From Arenibacter aquaticus (GTDB taxonomy: Bacteria; Bacteroidota; Bacteroidia; Flavobacteriales; Flavobacteriaceae), in contig NZ_RQPJ01000005.1 in the NCBI RefSeq assembly GCF_003957295.1, positions 244,282 to 308,281 of the forward strand: a DNA stretch of 64,000 nt. Reading direction: 5' to 3'. Positions 36,114-45,593 of the stretch are shown one piece after another. A program made the position numbers and the translations under genes. The notes below the pieces were generated by a model. The model was not told the origin of the DNA. It did no database searches and worked only from the letters and a program-made list of their open reading frames with translations. The stretch's first letter is position 1, and each line of letters opens with the position of its first letter.

Positions 36114-37346
36114 TTACCTGAAACTTCTTGCCCTTTGCCATACCCTTACCACGACCGAACGTTTTCTCATCAGCATAAAAATACCTAGGGAAGCAAGTCC
36201 GCAAATAGCAAACCCAACAAAAAGCGGAAGTGTTGTCCCCAATATAAAACTACCTATATAGGTGGCAATAGGTATAGCGATCAAGGTAGATACAAAACCA
36301 GTAATGGCAGCCCCAATCCCAGCTATATGCCCTATTGGCTCCATTGCAATGGCCCTTAGATTTCCAAACAGGAACCCCAAAGTAAAGAACTGCAATGACA
36401 AAAAACTAATCAGTATAGGTAAACTAGGGTTTTGGGTATTATGGAACAAGACAACATAAATAATGGAAATGCCACAGAATAAAATCAAGGATACCAATGC
36501 CAATCTCCGCATTCCAAATTTAACAACCAAAGTACCGTTCATCAATGTGGATAGTCCCACCGATATAGCTAATCCGGCAAAAATAAATGGAAAACTATCA
36601 GCTAAACCGTATTGGGTTTCAAAAATCTGTTGTGCGGCACTCAAATAAACCATAAAAGCCCCTGTAATAAGACCTGACACTATAGTAAATGCCACCGTTT
36701 CACGGTATCCGATAAGCTCCTTAAACCCATCTATAAACACACGACTGGAGAATTTAACCTTAAATTCGGGTTTCAGTGTCTCGGGCTGTCTTTTCCAAAA
36801 CCATACTCCTACCACCATGGTAAAAAACAACTGCATGTAAAAAATTGCCTCCCACCCAAAATGATCCAAGAAAAATTTACCCATGGCAGGTGCCACAATG
36901 GGAACCAGAATAAAAAATGCCGTTACAAAAGACATAATTTTGGCCATATAATCCCCTTTGTAAGAATCCCGGATCATAGAAATGCTAATGGTCCTTGGAG
37001 CAGATAGGCCTATTCCCTGCAGTATCCTTCCAAAAATCATCCATTCAAGGGAGGGTGACAGTACACAGATAACACTAGCAATACTAAATAGAATAAAACC
37101 AATATAAACTATGGGCTTTCTACCAAAACTATCCGACAATGGACCAAAAACCAATTGTCCCACTCCCAATCCCAAAAAAATCATCGTTATCAACAGCTGA
37201 TTTCTAGTAGGATCCAAACTGTTGATAGCCACGCCAATAGTGGCCATTGCCGGCAAAATGGCATCGATAGTCAGGGCCACAATGGACATTAAAGAGGCCA
37301 TTATGGCAACAAATTCAAATTGAGGCCTTTGTTGCGGTTTTTGCAT
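36114..37346 (-). CDS. MFS drug exporter, Bcr/CflA type
   Basis: The 410-residue protein has 12 hydrophobic segments. LGVGQLVFGPLSDSFGRKPI is the major facilitator loop 2-3 motif, and LQGIGLSAPRTISISMIRD is the antiporter-type motif in helix 5. The order resembles Bcr/CflA multidrug exporters. A CAAAAGTA (TACTTTTG on the coding strand) lies only 4 bp upstream of the ATG, so the mRNA may be leaderless. It is divergent from udk. Confidence 0.88.
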   Translation of the reverse strand: MQKPQQRPQFEFVAIMASLMSIVALTIDAILPAMATIGVAINSLDPTRNQLLITMIFLGLGVGQLVFGPLSDSFGRKPIVYIGFILFSIASVICVLSPSLEWMIFGRILQGIGLSAPRTISISMIRDSYKGDYMAKIMSFVTAFFILVPIVAPAMGKFFLDHFGWEAIFYMQLFFTMVVGVWFWKRQPETLKPEFKVKFSSRVFIDGFKELIGYRETVAFTIVSGLITGAFMVYLSAAQQIFETQYGLADSFPFIFAGLAISVGLSTLMNGTLVVKFGMRRLALVSLILFCGISIIYVVLFHNTQNPSLPILISFLSLQFFTLGFLFGNLRAIAMEPIGHIAGIGAAITGFVSTLIAIPIATYIGSFILGTTLPLFVGFAICGLASLGIFMLMRKRSVVVRVWQRARSFR

Positions 37347-37350
37347 TGTG

Positions 37351-37358
37351 CAAAAGTA
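37351..37358 (-). promoter_or_regulatory. Candidate -7 element of the MFS gene (TACTTTTG)
   Basis: On the minus strand TACTTTTG matches TAnnTTTG and ends 4 bp before the ATG, which predicts transcription starting at or very near the start codon. No TTG is seen at the usual spacing. Confidence 0.4.
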
Positions 37359-37653
37359 ACCATATGGTCTAAGGGAAACTACTTTCCTGTATTAAATAAC
37401 ATTTTATCAACATTAATTAACATTATACCAACATCTATTAAGCCAATTGTAGCAGAACAAGGCTAAATACCCAGAAATGAAACGTTTCAATAAAAATAAT
37501 CATAAAGAATCGGGGCAATACCCAATATTATAGACTCTAAAGAACACTCCTAACGCACCAAAGCTCATCCCTGTCACAATTTCCCATTACAGCCACACCC
37601 ATTATTACGTAAAACTTCACCTCTTTATTCCACCATCCTCCATATTAATCCCG

Positions 37654-37681
37654 TTGGTTTGACAGCAAATTGTTATTTTTG
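37654..37681 (+). promoter_or_regulatory. Promoter of the udk operon
   Basis: TTG (37654-37656), a 17-bp spacer and TATTTTTG (37674-37681) match the Bacteroidetes consensus, 17 bp before the udk ATG. Confidence 0.7.
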
Positions 37682-37698
37682 AAACAAATTAAAGATAC

Positions 37699-38307
37699 AT
37701 GCTGGTTATAGGAATTGCAGGTGGTACAGGTTGTGGCAAAACCACGGTCGTAAACCAAATCATAAATGAGTTGCCCGATGAGGAAGTGGGGGTAATTTCT
37801 CAGGATTCATACTACAATGACCTGTCGCATTTGGCTTTTGACGAACGTACCAAAACTAATTTCGACCATCCACGTGCCATAGATTTTGAACTGCTGTGCG
37901 GGCATTTGCAGGAATTAAAGAATGGTAATCCCATACATCAACCCGTGTATTCTTTTGTAAAACACAACCGTACAAAGGATTCTATCCTTACCCACCCCAG
38001 GAAGGTGATGATTGTAGAAGGAATCCTTATCATGACCAACCCCAAAATACGGGAAATGTTCGACATAAAAATATTTGTACATGCCGATTCGGACGAGAGA
38101 CTCATCAGAAGGTTAAAGCGGGACATCAATGAACGGGGCAGGGACTTAAACGAGGTTTTGACGCGTTATCAAAACACCTTAAAACCCATGCACAACCAGT
38201 TTATTGAACCTACAAAAGAATATGCAGATATTATTATCCCTAATAATAAATACAACACAGTAGCCGTAGATATTGTAAGGACTATTATCAACGAGAAATT
38301 AGGATAA
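37699..38307 (+). CDS. udk: Uridine kinase
   Basis: Udk phosphorylates uridine or cytidine with GTP or ATP in pyrimidine salvage. The 202-residue protein has the P-loop GIAGGTGCGKTTVVNQI, ISQDSYYNDLSHLAFDER, FDHPRAIDFELL and IVEGILIMTNPKIREMFD, all typical of Udk. It starts an operon: the DivIC/FtsB-like gene follows after 6 bp, then the mutase genes. Confidence 0.95.
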   Translation: MLVIGIAGGTGCGKTTVVNQIINELPDEEVGVISQDSYYNDLSHLAFDERTKTNFDHPRAIDFELLCGHLQELKNGNPIHQPVYSFVKHNRTKDSILTHPRKVMIVEGILIMTNPKIREMFDIKIFVHADSDERLIRRLKRDINERGRDLNEVLTRYQNTLKPMHNQFIEPTKEYADIIIPNNKYNTVAVDIVRTIINEKLG

Positions 38308-38313
38308 CCAAAA

Positions 38314-38646
38314 ATGGGAATCAAAGGCATAAGAAAGAAAAAATGGTTTGGGGTCGTCACCAATATGTACGTCTTGGTTTTGACGGTATTTGTGGTATGG
38401 ATGCTTTTCTTTGACACCAATTCGCTCTTGATCCACTGGGAACTTCAAAAGCAAATAGACAACCTTGAAAAACAACGGGATTTTCTACACGAAGAAATAG
38501 AAAAGGATAAAAAAATAATAGAAAAATTATCCCATCCGGAAGAACTGGAGAAATTTGCCCGGGAACAATACTATTTAAAAAAGAAAAACGAAGAAATTTA
38601 TTTGATCGAATATGAGGACAGCATAAAAACCAGTAAAGATGAGTAG
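38314..38646 (+). CDS. Septum formation initiator family protein (FtsB/DivIC-like)
   Basis: The 110-residue bitopic protein has a basic N-terminus (KGIRKKKWFG), one membrane helix (residues about 16-36) and a coiled-coil (residues about 45-75), then LSHPEELEKFAREQYYLKKK, the conserved motif of FtsB/DivIC. It would bridge FtsL and FtsQ in the divisome. Its 3' end overlaps the mutase small-subunit gene by 8 bp. Confidence 0.88.
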   Translation: MGIKGIRKKKWFGVVTNMYVLVLTVFVVWMLFFDTNSLLIHWELQKQIDNLEKQRDFLHEEIEKDKKIIEKLSHPEELEKFAREQYYLKKKNEEIYLIEYEDSIKTSKDE

Positions 38647-40021
38647 CTCCGGACTATTTGGCGATTTCCCTGAGGTATCTTCCAAGGCTTGGAAACAAAA
38701 GATCCAATACGATCTTCAAGGCAAGGACTATAGCCAAAGTCTGGTATGGGAATCCCCGGAAGGGATTAAAGTAAAGCCGTTCTACCATCGGGATGAACAA
38801 CTTGTGGATGAACAATATAATCCAAGCAGGGAAACCGACTGGAAAATTGGAGAATTCCTATATGCTGGAGATGCGGAACAAACAAACATCAAAGCTAATG
38901 AGGCCCTGGAACAAGGTGCAGAAAGCCTACATTTTACAATTCCCTCCCAAGACATAGCCTTCCACACCCTGGTAAAGGATATTGATCTACAAAAAACAGC
39001 GCTCTATTGTGATCTCCAGTTCCTATCCCCCACCTATGTAAAATCTATTTTGGATACCACAGAGGAACAAGGGGGACAAGTTTTTTTAAATATTGATATT
39101 GTTGGACACTTGGCCAAAGTTGGCAACTGGTACAACAACATAAATAAAGATCATAACCTTTTGGCGGAGATCATTAAAGAGGGGCATCCTTATACTTTAA
39201 GCGTTGATGCATCCCTTTATGCAAACGCCGGCGCCAATATGGTTCAGCAATTGGCCTATGCCATGGCCCATGCCAACGAATACCTCAACCTCTTGGACAA
39301 CTCCCATAAAGATTACCTAAAAAAGGCAGTGATTACATTCAAGGTTGCGGTTGGCTCCAATTATTTCTTTGAAATAGCCAAACTAAGGGCCCTAAGGATA
39401 TTGTACCAAACCCTGAGCACTGAGTACGGAGCTTTGGACCAATGCCATGTCATTGCCCTTCCAAACAGAAGAAACAAAACGCTTTACGACCATAACAACA
39501 ACCTATTGCGCACTACAACAGAATGTATGTCGGCCATTATAGGTGGGGCCGATAACCTATGCAATATGCCCTATGACGACATTTACAATAAGGATAATGA
39601 ATTTAGCAAGAGGTTGGCAAGGAATCAACTACTGATATTAAAGGAAGAGAGTTTTTTCAACAAGGTGAACAATCCCGCAGACGGTGCCTACTATATTGAA
39701 TCCATCACGCGGCAACTGGCGTCCAAGGCCTTGGACCTTTTCAAGCAAATTGAAACTGGCGGAGGGTTTTTGGTGCAATTAAAGGAACACATCATTCAGA
39801 AAAAAATAAAAGAAACCGCAGCCAAAGAACAGCAACTTTTTAAAGAACAGAGGAAAATTTTGGTGGGGACCAATAAACACGCCACTAGAAAGGACAAAAT
39901 GAAAAACAAGCTGGAGCGATACCCCTTTGTAAAAACAAATACCCGTAAAACCCTCATAGAGCCCATCATTGCAAGAAGGTTGGCCGAGGAATGGGAAAAA
40001 GAACGCTTAAAACAAGAATAG
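38639..40021 (+). CDS. mutA: Methylmalonyl-CoA mutase small (beta) subunit
   Basis: The 460-residue subunit pairs with the large subunit to interconvert methylmalonyl-CoA and succinyl-CoA. It has the mutase-barrel homology ([58 protein letters not shown]) but no B12-binding domain, as expected for the non-catalytic subunit. It is shorter than the 600-plus residues of Propionibacterium MutA. The gene overlaps its upstream neighbour by 8 bp. Confidence 0.9.
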   Translation: MSSSGLFGDFPEVSSKAWKQKIQYDLQGKDYSQSLVWESPEGIKVKPFYHRDEQLVDEQYNPSRETDWKIGEFLYAGDAEQTNIKANEALEQGAESLHFTIPSQDIAFHTLVKDIDLQKTALYCDLQFLSPTYVKSILDTTEEQGGQVFLNIDIVGHLAKVGNWYNNINKDHNLLAEIIKEGHPYTLSVDASLYANAGANMVQQLAYAMAHANEYLNLLDNSHKDYLKKAVITFKVAVGSNYFFEIAKLRALRILYQTLSTEYGALDQCHVIALPNRRNKTLYDHNNNLLRTTTECMSAIIGGADNLCNMPYDDIYNKDNEFSKRLARNQLLILKEESFFNKVNNPADGAYYIESITRQLASKALDLFKQIETGGGFLVQLKEHIIQKKIKETAAKEQQLFKEQRKILVGTNKHATRKDKMKNKLERYPFVKTNTRKTLIEPIIARRLAEEWEKERLKQE

Positions 40022-40103
40022 TTGCTTACATATGGGGCCTACAGACCAATTCCCATATTTAAATAGGATAGGGTCAAGGACCGGCATTAAACTAAAAGAC
40101 AGC

Positions 40104-42266
40104 ATGGCAAGGAAAAATCTTCAACACATTGTACTGAAGTCTGTTCGGGGACAAAAACCTACAGGCCAGAATTCCCATGTGCCATTTGAGACTGCCGAAG
40201 GCATCAATCTTAAAAAGGAATATACCAAAGAGGACATTAAAGACTTGGATCATCTTAATTTTGCTGCCGGTACCCCCCCATATCTCAGGGGACCCTATGC
40301 TACCATGTATGTAGGTAGGCCTTGGACCATAAGGCAATATGCAGGATTTTCTACAGCCCAAGAAAGCAACGCTTTTTACAAAAGAAATCTAAAGGCAGGC
40401 CAGAAGGGACTTTCCGTGGCCTTTGACCTTCCTTCCCATAGGGGCTATGACAGTGATCATCCACGAGTGGTGGGCGATGTAGGCAAGGCCGGTGTAGCCA
40501 TAGACAGTGTGGAGGATATGAAAATTTTATTCAATGACATTCCCTTGGATAAAATGTCGGTCTCCATGACCATGAACGGTGCAGTACTCCCCATAATGGC
40601 GTTTTTTATAGTTGCGGCAGAGGAACAGGGAGTACCGGCCAAAGAGCTTTCCGGAACCATACAGAACGACATCTTAAAGGAGTTTATGGTCCGGAACACC
40701 TATATCTATCCCCCTACCCCTTCCATGCAGATCGTTGCCGATATTTTTGCCTTCAGCAGTAAGTATATGCCCCAATTTAACAGCATTAGCATCTCTGGCT
40801 ACCATATGCACGAAGCAGGGGCCACGGCAGATCTGGAATTGGCCTATACCTTAGCCGATGGGCTGGAGTACATACGAACTGGACTAAAAGCAGGATTGGA
40901 TATTGACGACTTTGCCCCCAGACTATCCTTTTTCTGGGGAATAGGAATGAATCATTTTATGGAAATTGCCAAAATGAGGGCCGGCCGAATGCTATGGGCC
41001 AAATTGGTAAGGCAATTCAACCCTAAGAACACAAAATCCCTTGCCCTAAGGACACATTGCCAAACCAGTGGCTGGAGCCTTACAGCACAGGACCCTTTCA
41101 ATAATATTACCAGAACCACTATAGAGGCGGCTGCGGCTATTTTTGGCGGCACTCAAAGCCTGCATACCAATGCCTTGGACGAAGCCATGGCCCTACCAAC
41201 CGATTTTTCTGCCCGCATAGCCAGAAACACCCAATTGTTCCTTCAAAAAGAGACCGAAATAACAAGAACGGTAGATCCATGGGGCGGCAGTTATTACCTG
41301 GAAAAATTAACCAACAACTTGGCCGAAAAAGCGTGGACGCTTATAGATGAGATTGAATCCCTAGGGGGAATGACCAAAGCAATTGAAGCCGGAATCCCAA
41401 AGATGAGAATTGAGGAGTCTGCTGCAAAAAAACAGGCAAGAATAGACAGCTGCAGGGAAACAGTCATCGGTGTCAATAAATATAGGCCCAAAAAGGAAGA
41501 CGACAATCTGGAAATACTGGAAGTTGACAATGCCGGAGTAAGGAATCAACAGCTTGAACGTTTACAACAGTTAAAAAAGGACAGGAATGACAAGGAAGTC
41601 CAAGAGGTACTGAATAATCTTACAGAAGTAGCCAAGTCCAGAATTGATTCCAATACCCACACTACAACAGATGAAGAAAATTTATTAGCTTTAGCCATCA
41701 AAGCAGCTAAGGCAAGGGCTACCCTAGGGGAAATAAGCACCGCATTGGAAAATGCCTTTGGACGACACCGGGCAAGCATAAATTCTATTAGTGGAGTGTA
41801 TTCAAAAGAAATAAAAGAAGACGATAGTTTTGGCAAGGCTAGGCAAATGGCAGATGCCTTTGCCGAGCAGGAAGGCCGTAGACCGCGCATCCTGATTGCT
41901 AAAATGGGTCAGGACGGACACGATAGAGGCTCTAAAGTGGTGGCTACTGCCTATGCCGACCTAGGTTTTGATGTGGATATAGGACCACTTTTCCAAACCC
42001 CGGAAGAGGCTGCCAAGCAGGCCGTTGAAAACGACGTCCATATTTTGGGAATCTCATCCTTGGCAGGCGGACATAAAACCTTGGTGCCACAGGTTGTAGA
42101 AGCCATAAAAGCCTATGGACGGGAAGATATCATTGTTATTGTGGGTGGAGTAATTCCGAAACAGGATTATGAATATTTATACCAAGCAGGTGCTGTGGCC
42201 GTTTTTGGGCCAGGTACAAAAATAAGTGACACGGCCATCCAAATTTTGGATATCTTAAAGCTTTAA
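40104..42266 (+). CDS. mutB: Methylmalonyl-CoA mutase large (alpha) subunit
   Basis: The catalytic adenosylcobalamin-dependent subunit contains the substrate barrel ([54 protein letters not shown]) and a C-terminal B12-binding domain with the DxHxxG lower-ligand motif in [13 protein letters not shown] near residue 605. From ATG 40104 it is 720 residues and begins MARKNLQHI, like family members; an in-frame ATG at 40032 would add 24 residues that look unconserved, although it gives tighter spacing (10 bp) to the small-subunit gene. No epimerase or MeaB gene is adjacent. Confidence 0.95.
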   Translation: MARKNLQHIVLKSVRGQKPTGQNSHVPFETAEGINLKKEYTKEDIKDLDHLNFAAGTPPYLRGPYATMYVGRPWTIRQYAGFSTAQESNAFYKRNLKAGQKGLSVAFDLPSHRGYDSDHPRVVGDVGKAGVAIDSVEDMKILFNDIPLDKMSVSMTMNGAVLPIMAFFIVAAEEQGVPAKELSGTIQNDILKEFMVRNTYIYPPTPSMQIVADIFAFSSKYMPQFNSISISGYHMHEAGATADLELAYTLADGLEYIRTGLKAGLDIDDFAPRLSFFWGIGMNHFMEIAKMRAGRMLWAKLVRQFNPKNTKSLALRTHCQTSGWSLTAQDPFNNITRTTIEAAAAIFGGTQSLHTNALDEAMALPTDFSARIARNTQLFLQKETEITRTVDPWGGSYYLEKLTNNLAEKAWTLIDEIESLGGMTKAIEAGIPKMRIEESAAKKQARIDSCRETVIGVNKYRPKKEDDNLEILEVDNAGVRNQQLERLQQLKKDRNDKEVQEVLNNLTEVAKSRIDSNTHTTTDEENLLALAIKAAKARATLGEISTALENAFGRHRASINSISGVYSKEIKEDDSFGKARQMADAFAEQEGRRPRILIAKMGQDGHDRGSKVVATAYADLGFDVDIGPLFQTPEEAAKQAVENDVHILGISSLAGGHKTLVPQVVEAIKAYGREDIIVIVGGVIPKQDYEYLYQAGAVAVFGPGTKISDTAIQILDILKL

Positions 42267-42458
42267 CACCAACTTTTACACAGGCTACTAAATACATATC
42301 TCATTGGCCTGAAAAAACTACTTATTTTTAATAGGTTGGTGGTAAAACCACTTAAACTTTAACGCAGTTTAACGAAAAGAGAAGAGTTATTTGCCCTGTG
42401 TTAACAAAATACATTTTATAACAACGTAAATAATCGTATTTTTACCCCCTAACTTACT

Positions 42459-43238
42459 ATGATAATGGGCAAAATAATTGCTATTGCTAATCAAAAAGGA
42501 GGCGTTGGAAAAACGACTACTTCGGTAAACTTGGCCGCCTCTTTAGGTGTTTTGGAAAAAAAAGTGTTGCTAATTGATGCCGACCCCCAAGCTAATGCAA
42601 CTTCAGGATTAGGTTTGGATGTGGAAAGTATTGAATTGGGAACCTATCAACTTCTGGAGCATACCACCCCTGCCGAAGACCTAATTATTGAGACCACCTC
42701 TCCCAATGTGGATCTAATCCCTGCGCATATAGACCTTGTAGCTATTGAGATTGAATTGGTGGATAAGGACGATAGGGAATATATGATGAAAAATGCGGTG
42801 CAAGAGTTGAAGGATAAATACGACTATATCTTAATAGATTGTGCCCCTTCACTTGGACTGCTTACATTGAATGCGCTTACTGCCTCAGATTCTGTAATGA
42901 TTCCCATTCAATGTGAATACTTTGCCTTGGAAGGATTGGGCAAATTATTGAATACCATTAAAAGTGTTCAAAAAATCCATAATCCAGCACTTGACATTGA
43001 AGGCATGGTACTTACTATGTACGATTCCAGGTTAAGGCTATCCAATCAAGTAGTGGAAGAGGTAAAGAAGCACTTCTCCGAAATGGTATTCGACACCATT
43101 ATCCAAAGAAATGTTAGGCTTAGTGAAGCGCCTAGTTATGGAGAAAGCATTATTAAGTACGATGCCAGTAGTAAAGGAGCTGCCAATTATTTAAATTTGG
43201 CCAATGAAGTAGTTGTGAAAAACAAGGAGACAGTATAA
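42459..43238 (+). CDS. parA: Chromosome partitioning ATPase ParA
   Basis: The 259-residue ParA/Soj ATPase has the deviant Walker A ANQKGGVGKTTTSVNLAASL, LLIDADPQANATSGLG and YILIDCAPSLGLLTLNAL. With ParB it segregates replication origins. A second ATG two codons downstream (42465, MGKIIAIANQ) is the more typical start. The ORF ends one base into parB. It opens the conserved flavobacterial run parA-parB-DUF5683-dapB-lepB-wbqC. Confidence 0.94.
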   Translation: MIMGKIIAIANQKGGVGKTTTSVNLAASLGVLEKKVLLIDADPQANATSGLGLDVESIELGTYQLLEHTTPAEDLIIETTSPNVDLIPAHIDLVAIEIELVDKDDREYMMKNAVQELKDKYDYILIDCAPSLGLLTLNALTASDSVMIPIQCEYFALEGLGKLLNTIKSVQKIHNPALDIEGMVLTMYDSRLRLSNQVVEEVKKHFSEMVFDTIIQRNVRLSEAPSYGESIIKYDASSKGAANYLNLANEVVVKNKETV

Positions 43239-44164
43239 TGGCGAAAGCAGTAAAAAAACAAGCGTTGGGCCGCGGCTTATCGGCCCTATTAAAAGACCCT
43301 AACAACGATATACAATCGGCTACGGATAAGAACGCCGATAAAGTAGTGGGCAATATTGTGGAATTGGAAATGGAGTCCATTGATGTGAACCCCTTTCAGC
43401 CCCGCTCAAACTTTAATGATGATGCATTACAGGAGCTTGCCTCCTCTATTCGTGAATTGGGCGTTATTCAGCCTATCACAGTAAGGAAATTAGATTTCAA
43501 CAAATATCAGTTGGTATCCGGGGAACGTAGGTTCAGGGCCTCCAAATTGGTGGGTTTGGCAACCATCCCGGCCTATATCCGTATTGCCAATGACCAAGAA
43601 TCTCTTGAGATGGCCTTGGTTGAAAATATTCAAAGACAGGATTTAGACCCTATAGAAATTGCATTATCCTATCAACGACTGATAGATGAAATTCAACTGA
43701 CCCAGGAAAAGATGAGCGAAAGGGTCGGCAAAAAACGGTCTACCATTACCAATTACTTGCGCTTATTGCGTTTAGACCCCATCATACAAACAGGGATCAG
43801 GGACGGCTTTGTAAGTATGGGCCACGGTAGGGCCTTGGTAAATGTTGAAGAAAAGCAAGACCAGATTGCCCTATATGAGAAAATTGTTGGGGAAAACCTT
43901 TCGGTGAGAGATACGGAAAAAGCCGTCAAAGAGTACCAAGAGGGAAAGACCGATACGAACCAAAACGATTCTGTATCGGGAAAAAATCAAAAAAAATCTA
44001 CCTCAAACCCAGATTTCGTAATCAAGAACCTAGGAACCTTTACCGAGTATTTATCTGCCAAAGTAGATATTAAGGCTTCTGAAAAAGGTAAAGGAAAAAT
44101 TACCATCCCCTTCCACTCCAAAGAAGAATTTGATCGATTAAAAAAATTGATTACGGGTGAATAA
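43238..44164 (+). CDS. parB: Chromosome partitioning protein ParB
   Basis: The 308-residue protein has the ParB CTPase/nuclease-like domain with VSGERRFRASKLVGL (box II) and ALVENIQRQDLDPIE, then a helix-turn-helix with QEKMSERVGKKRSTITNYLRLLRL, described at residues about 150-173. The C-terminal 40 residues (GKITIPFHSKEEFDRLKKLI) form the dimerisation domain. I could not find a parS-like palindrome next to the gene. It overlaps parA by one base and the DUF5683 gene by eight. Confidence 0.94.
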   Translation: MAKAVKKQALGRGLSALLKDPNNDIQSATDKNADKVVGNIVELEMESIDVNPFQPRSNFNDDALQELASSIRELGVIQPITVRKLDFNKYQLVSGERRFRASKLVGLATIPAYIRIANDQESLEMALVENIQRQDLDPIEIALSYQRLIDEIQLTQEKMSERVGKKRSTITNYLRLLRLDPIIQTGIRDGFVSMGHGRALVNVEEKQDQIALYEKIVGENLSVRDTEKAVKEYQEGKTDTNQNDSVSGKNQKKSTSNPDFVIKNLGTFTEYLSAKVDIKASEKGKGKITIPFHSKEEFDRLKKLITGE

Positions 44165-44804
44165 ATCTTTTGTATCACTGGCCATATGTTTTCTTGTCAT
44201 ATCCGTAGGACTAGCCCAGGAAGAAGAAAATAATACCCAGGCTTCAGACTCCGTGCAAACCGCCCTGAAAAAAGAGGGCGTTTCCGTAGTGGATACGATT
44301 AAAGTGAAGAAAAAGGCCATTAATCCATTGGCTCCCAGCAAAGCCGCTTTTTATTCGGCAGTATTTCCTGGTCTAGGACAAATATATAATAAGCGCTATT
44401 GGAAAGTACCTATTGTATACGCCGTAATGGGAACCGGAGTATACGCCTACATATACAACGACGACCTCTACGACAGGTTTAGAACGGCGTTTAAACGCAG
44501 ACAGGCCGGATTTACCGATGATGAATTCTACGACCTGGGAGCTCCCAATGAACCAGGCTCCGATCCCGACTTTTCGGACGAAGCCCTGGAAGATGCCCAA
44601 GAAAGATATCAAGAGGATCGCGACCTTTGGTTGTTGATCACTATAGGCATGTATGCCCTAAATATTGTTGATGCCAATGTTGATGCCCATCTAAAGCAAT
44701 TTAACGTTGACGACGACCTAAGTATGGATTTCAAGCCCTTTTTGGATTTGGATCCAATAACCGCCAAGCCTATTTATGGAATGGCATTAACCGTTAAGTT
44801 TTAA
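44157..44804 (+). CDS. DUF5683 family envelope protein
   Basis: The 215-residue protein starts at a GTG inside the end of parB and has a signal peptide (NKSFVSLAICFLVISVGLA). The DUF5683 domain begins near residue 60 with NPLAPSKAAFYSAVFPGLGQ and IYNKRYWKVPIVYAVMGTGV, two hydrophobic hairpins, and ends with KPIYGMALTVKF. Its translation is coupled to parB. Function is unknown; conserved linkage suggests co-regulation more than a role in partitioning. Confidence 0.85.
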   Translation: MNKSFVSLAICFLVISVGLAQEEENNTQASDSVQTALKKEGVSVVDTIKVKKKAINPLAPSKAAFYSAVFPGLGQIYNKRYWKVPIVYAVMGTGVYAYIYNDDLYDRFRTAFKRRQAGFTDDEFYDLGAPNEPGSDPDFSDEALEDAQERYQEDRDLWLLITIGMYALNIVDANVDAHLKQFNVDDDLSMDFKPFLDLDPITAKPIYGMALTVKF

Positions 44805-44807
44805 TTT

Positions 44808-45509
44808 ATGAATATTGCCTTGTTCGGATATGGGAAAATGGGAAAAATGATTGAACAGATCGCCCTAAAAAGAAACCATACCATTGTTGCCAAAGTAGAT
44901 GTAGACACTACGGAAATAAATTATTCCGAAATTGACGTTGCCATTGATTTTAGTATGCCCAATGCGGCCTATGGTAATATAAAAAACTGCTTGGAGCATA
45001 ATATCCCTGTAATATCGGGTACTACAGGATGGTTGCAGGACTACCAAAATGCCGTGGACCTCTGTAAAGAAAAAAATGGTGCTTTTATCTATGCTTCCAA
45101 TTTTAGTTTGGGTGTCAACCTATTTTTTGAGCTCAATTCCTATTTGGCCAAAATGATGGCCCCATTAAAACAATACAACGTTAGCATGGAGGAAATTCAC
45201 CATACCCAAAAACTGGATGCCCCAAGCGGAACGGCTATTACCCTTGCTGAAGGCGTAATAAATGAAACTGATTACACCAATTGGAAGTTGGATGAAGCCG
45301 GGGAACAGGAAATACCCATAACAGCTAAACGTATTGCCGATACTCCGGGAACCCACACCGTATCCTATGATAGTGAAGTGGACGGCATAGAGATTAAGCA
45401 TACCGCCCATAACAGGGAGGGCTTTGCACTGGGAGCAGTCATAGCCGCTGAATGGATTGTTGGCAAATCAGGGGTTTTCACCATGAAAGACGTGTTAAAC
45501 CTTAGTTAA
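44808..45509 (+). CDS. dapB: 4-hydroxy-tetrahydrodipicolinate reductase
   Basis: DapB reduces hydroxy-tetrahydrodipicolinate in lysine and diaminopimelate synthesis. The 233-residue protein has the dinucleotide loop ALFGYGKMGKMIE and the active-site motif EIHHTQKLDAPSGTAITLAE, plus GTHTVSYDSEVDGIEIKH. It is shorter than E. coli DapB (273), as usual for Bacteroidota. It starts 3 bp after the DUF5683 gene. Confidence 0.94.
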   Translation: MNIALFGYGKMGKMIEQIALKRNHTIVAKVDVDTTEINYSEIDVAIDFSMPNAAYGNIKNCLEHNIPVISGTTGWLQDYQNAVDLCKEKNGAFIYASNFSLGVNLFFELNSYLAKMMAPLKQYNVSMEEIHHTQKLDAPSGTAITLAEGVINETDYTNWKLDEAGEQEIPITAKRIADTPGTHTVSYDSEVDGIEIKHTAHNREGFALGAVIAAEWIVGKSGVFTMKDVLNLS

Positions 45510-45593
45510 AGACCGTAACAATACGCCATTTAGGTTGACTTAACCTTTGATGAAGATTCTCTTACCAACGACTATTAAATAATAAATACCAAT

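Larger units (their letters stand above)
37347..37698. other. 352-bp divergent regulatory region between MFS gene and udk
   Basis: No gene is seen. It contains the -7 match for the MFS gene near its left end and the udk promoter near its right end. The middle is A+T-rich with repeated ATTAA/AACATT motifs (about 37395-37440). Confidence 0.5.

Noticed and set aside
42267-42345. CACCAAC ... GTTGGTG repeat after the mutase gene as a terminator
   Set aside because: The arms are about 60 nt apart with no T-run after the second arm, so an intrinsic terminator is unlikely.
42459-44164. A parS centromere site near parAB
   Set aside because: I looked by eye for a CACGTG-centred palindrome of the TGTTTCACGTGAAACA type around parAB and saw none; parS may lie elsewhere.
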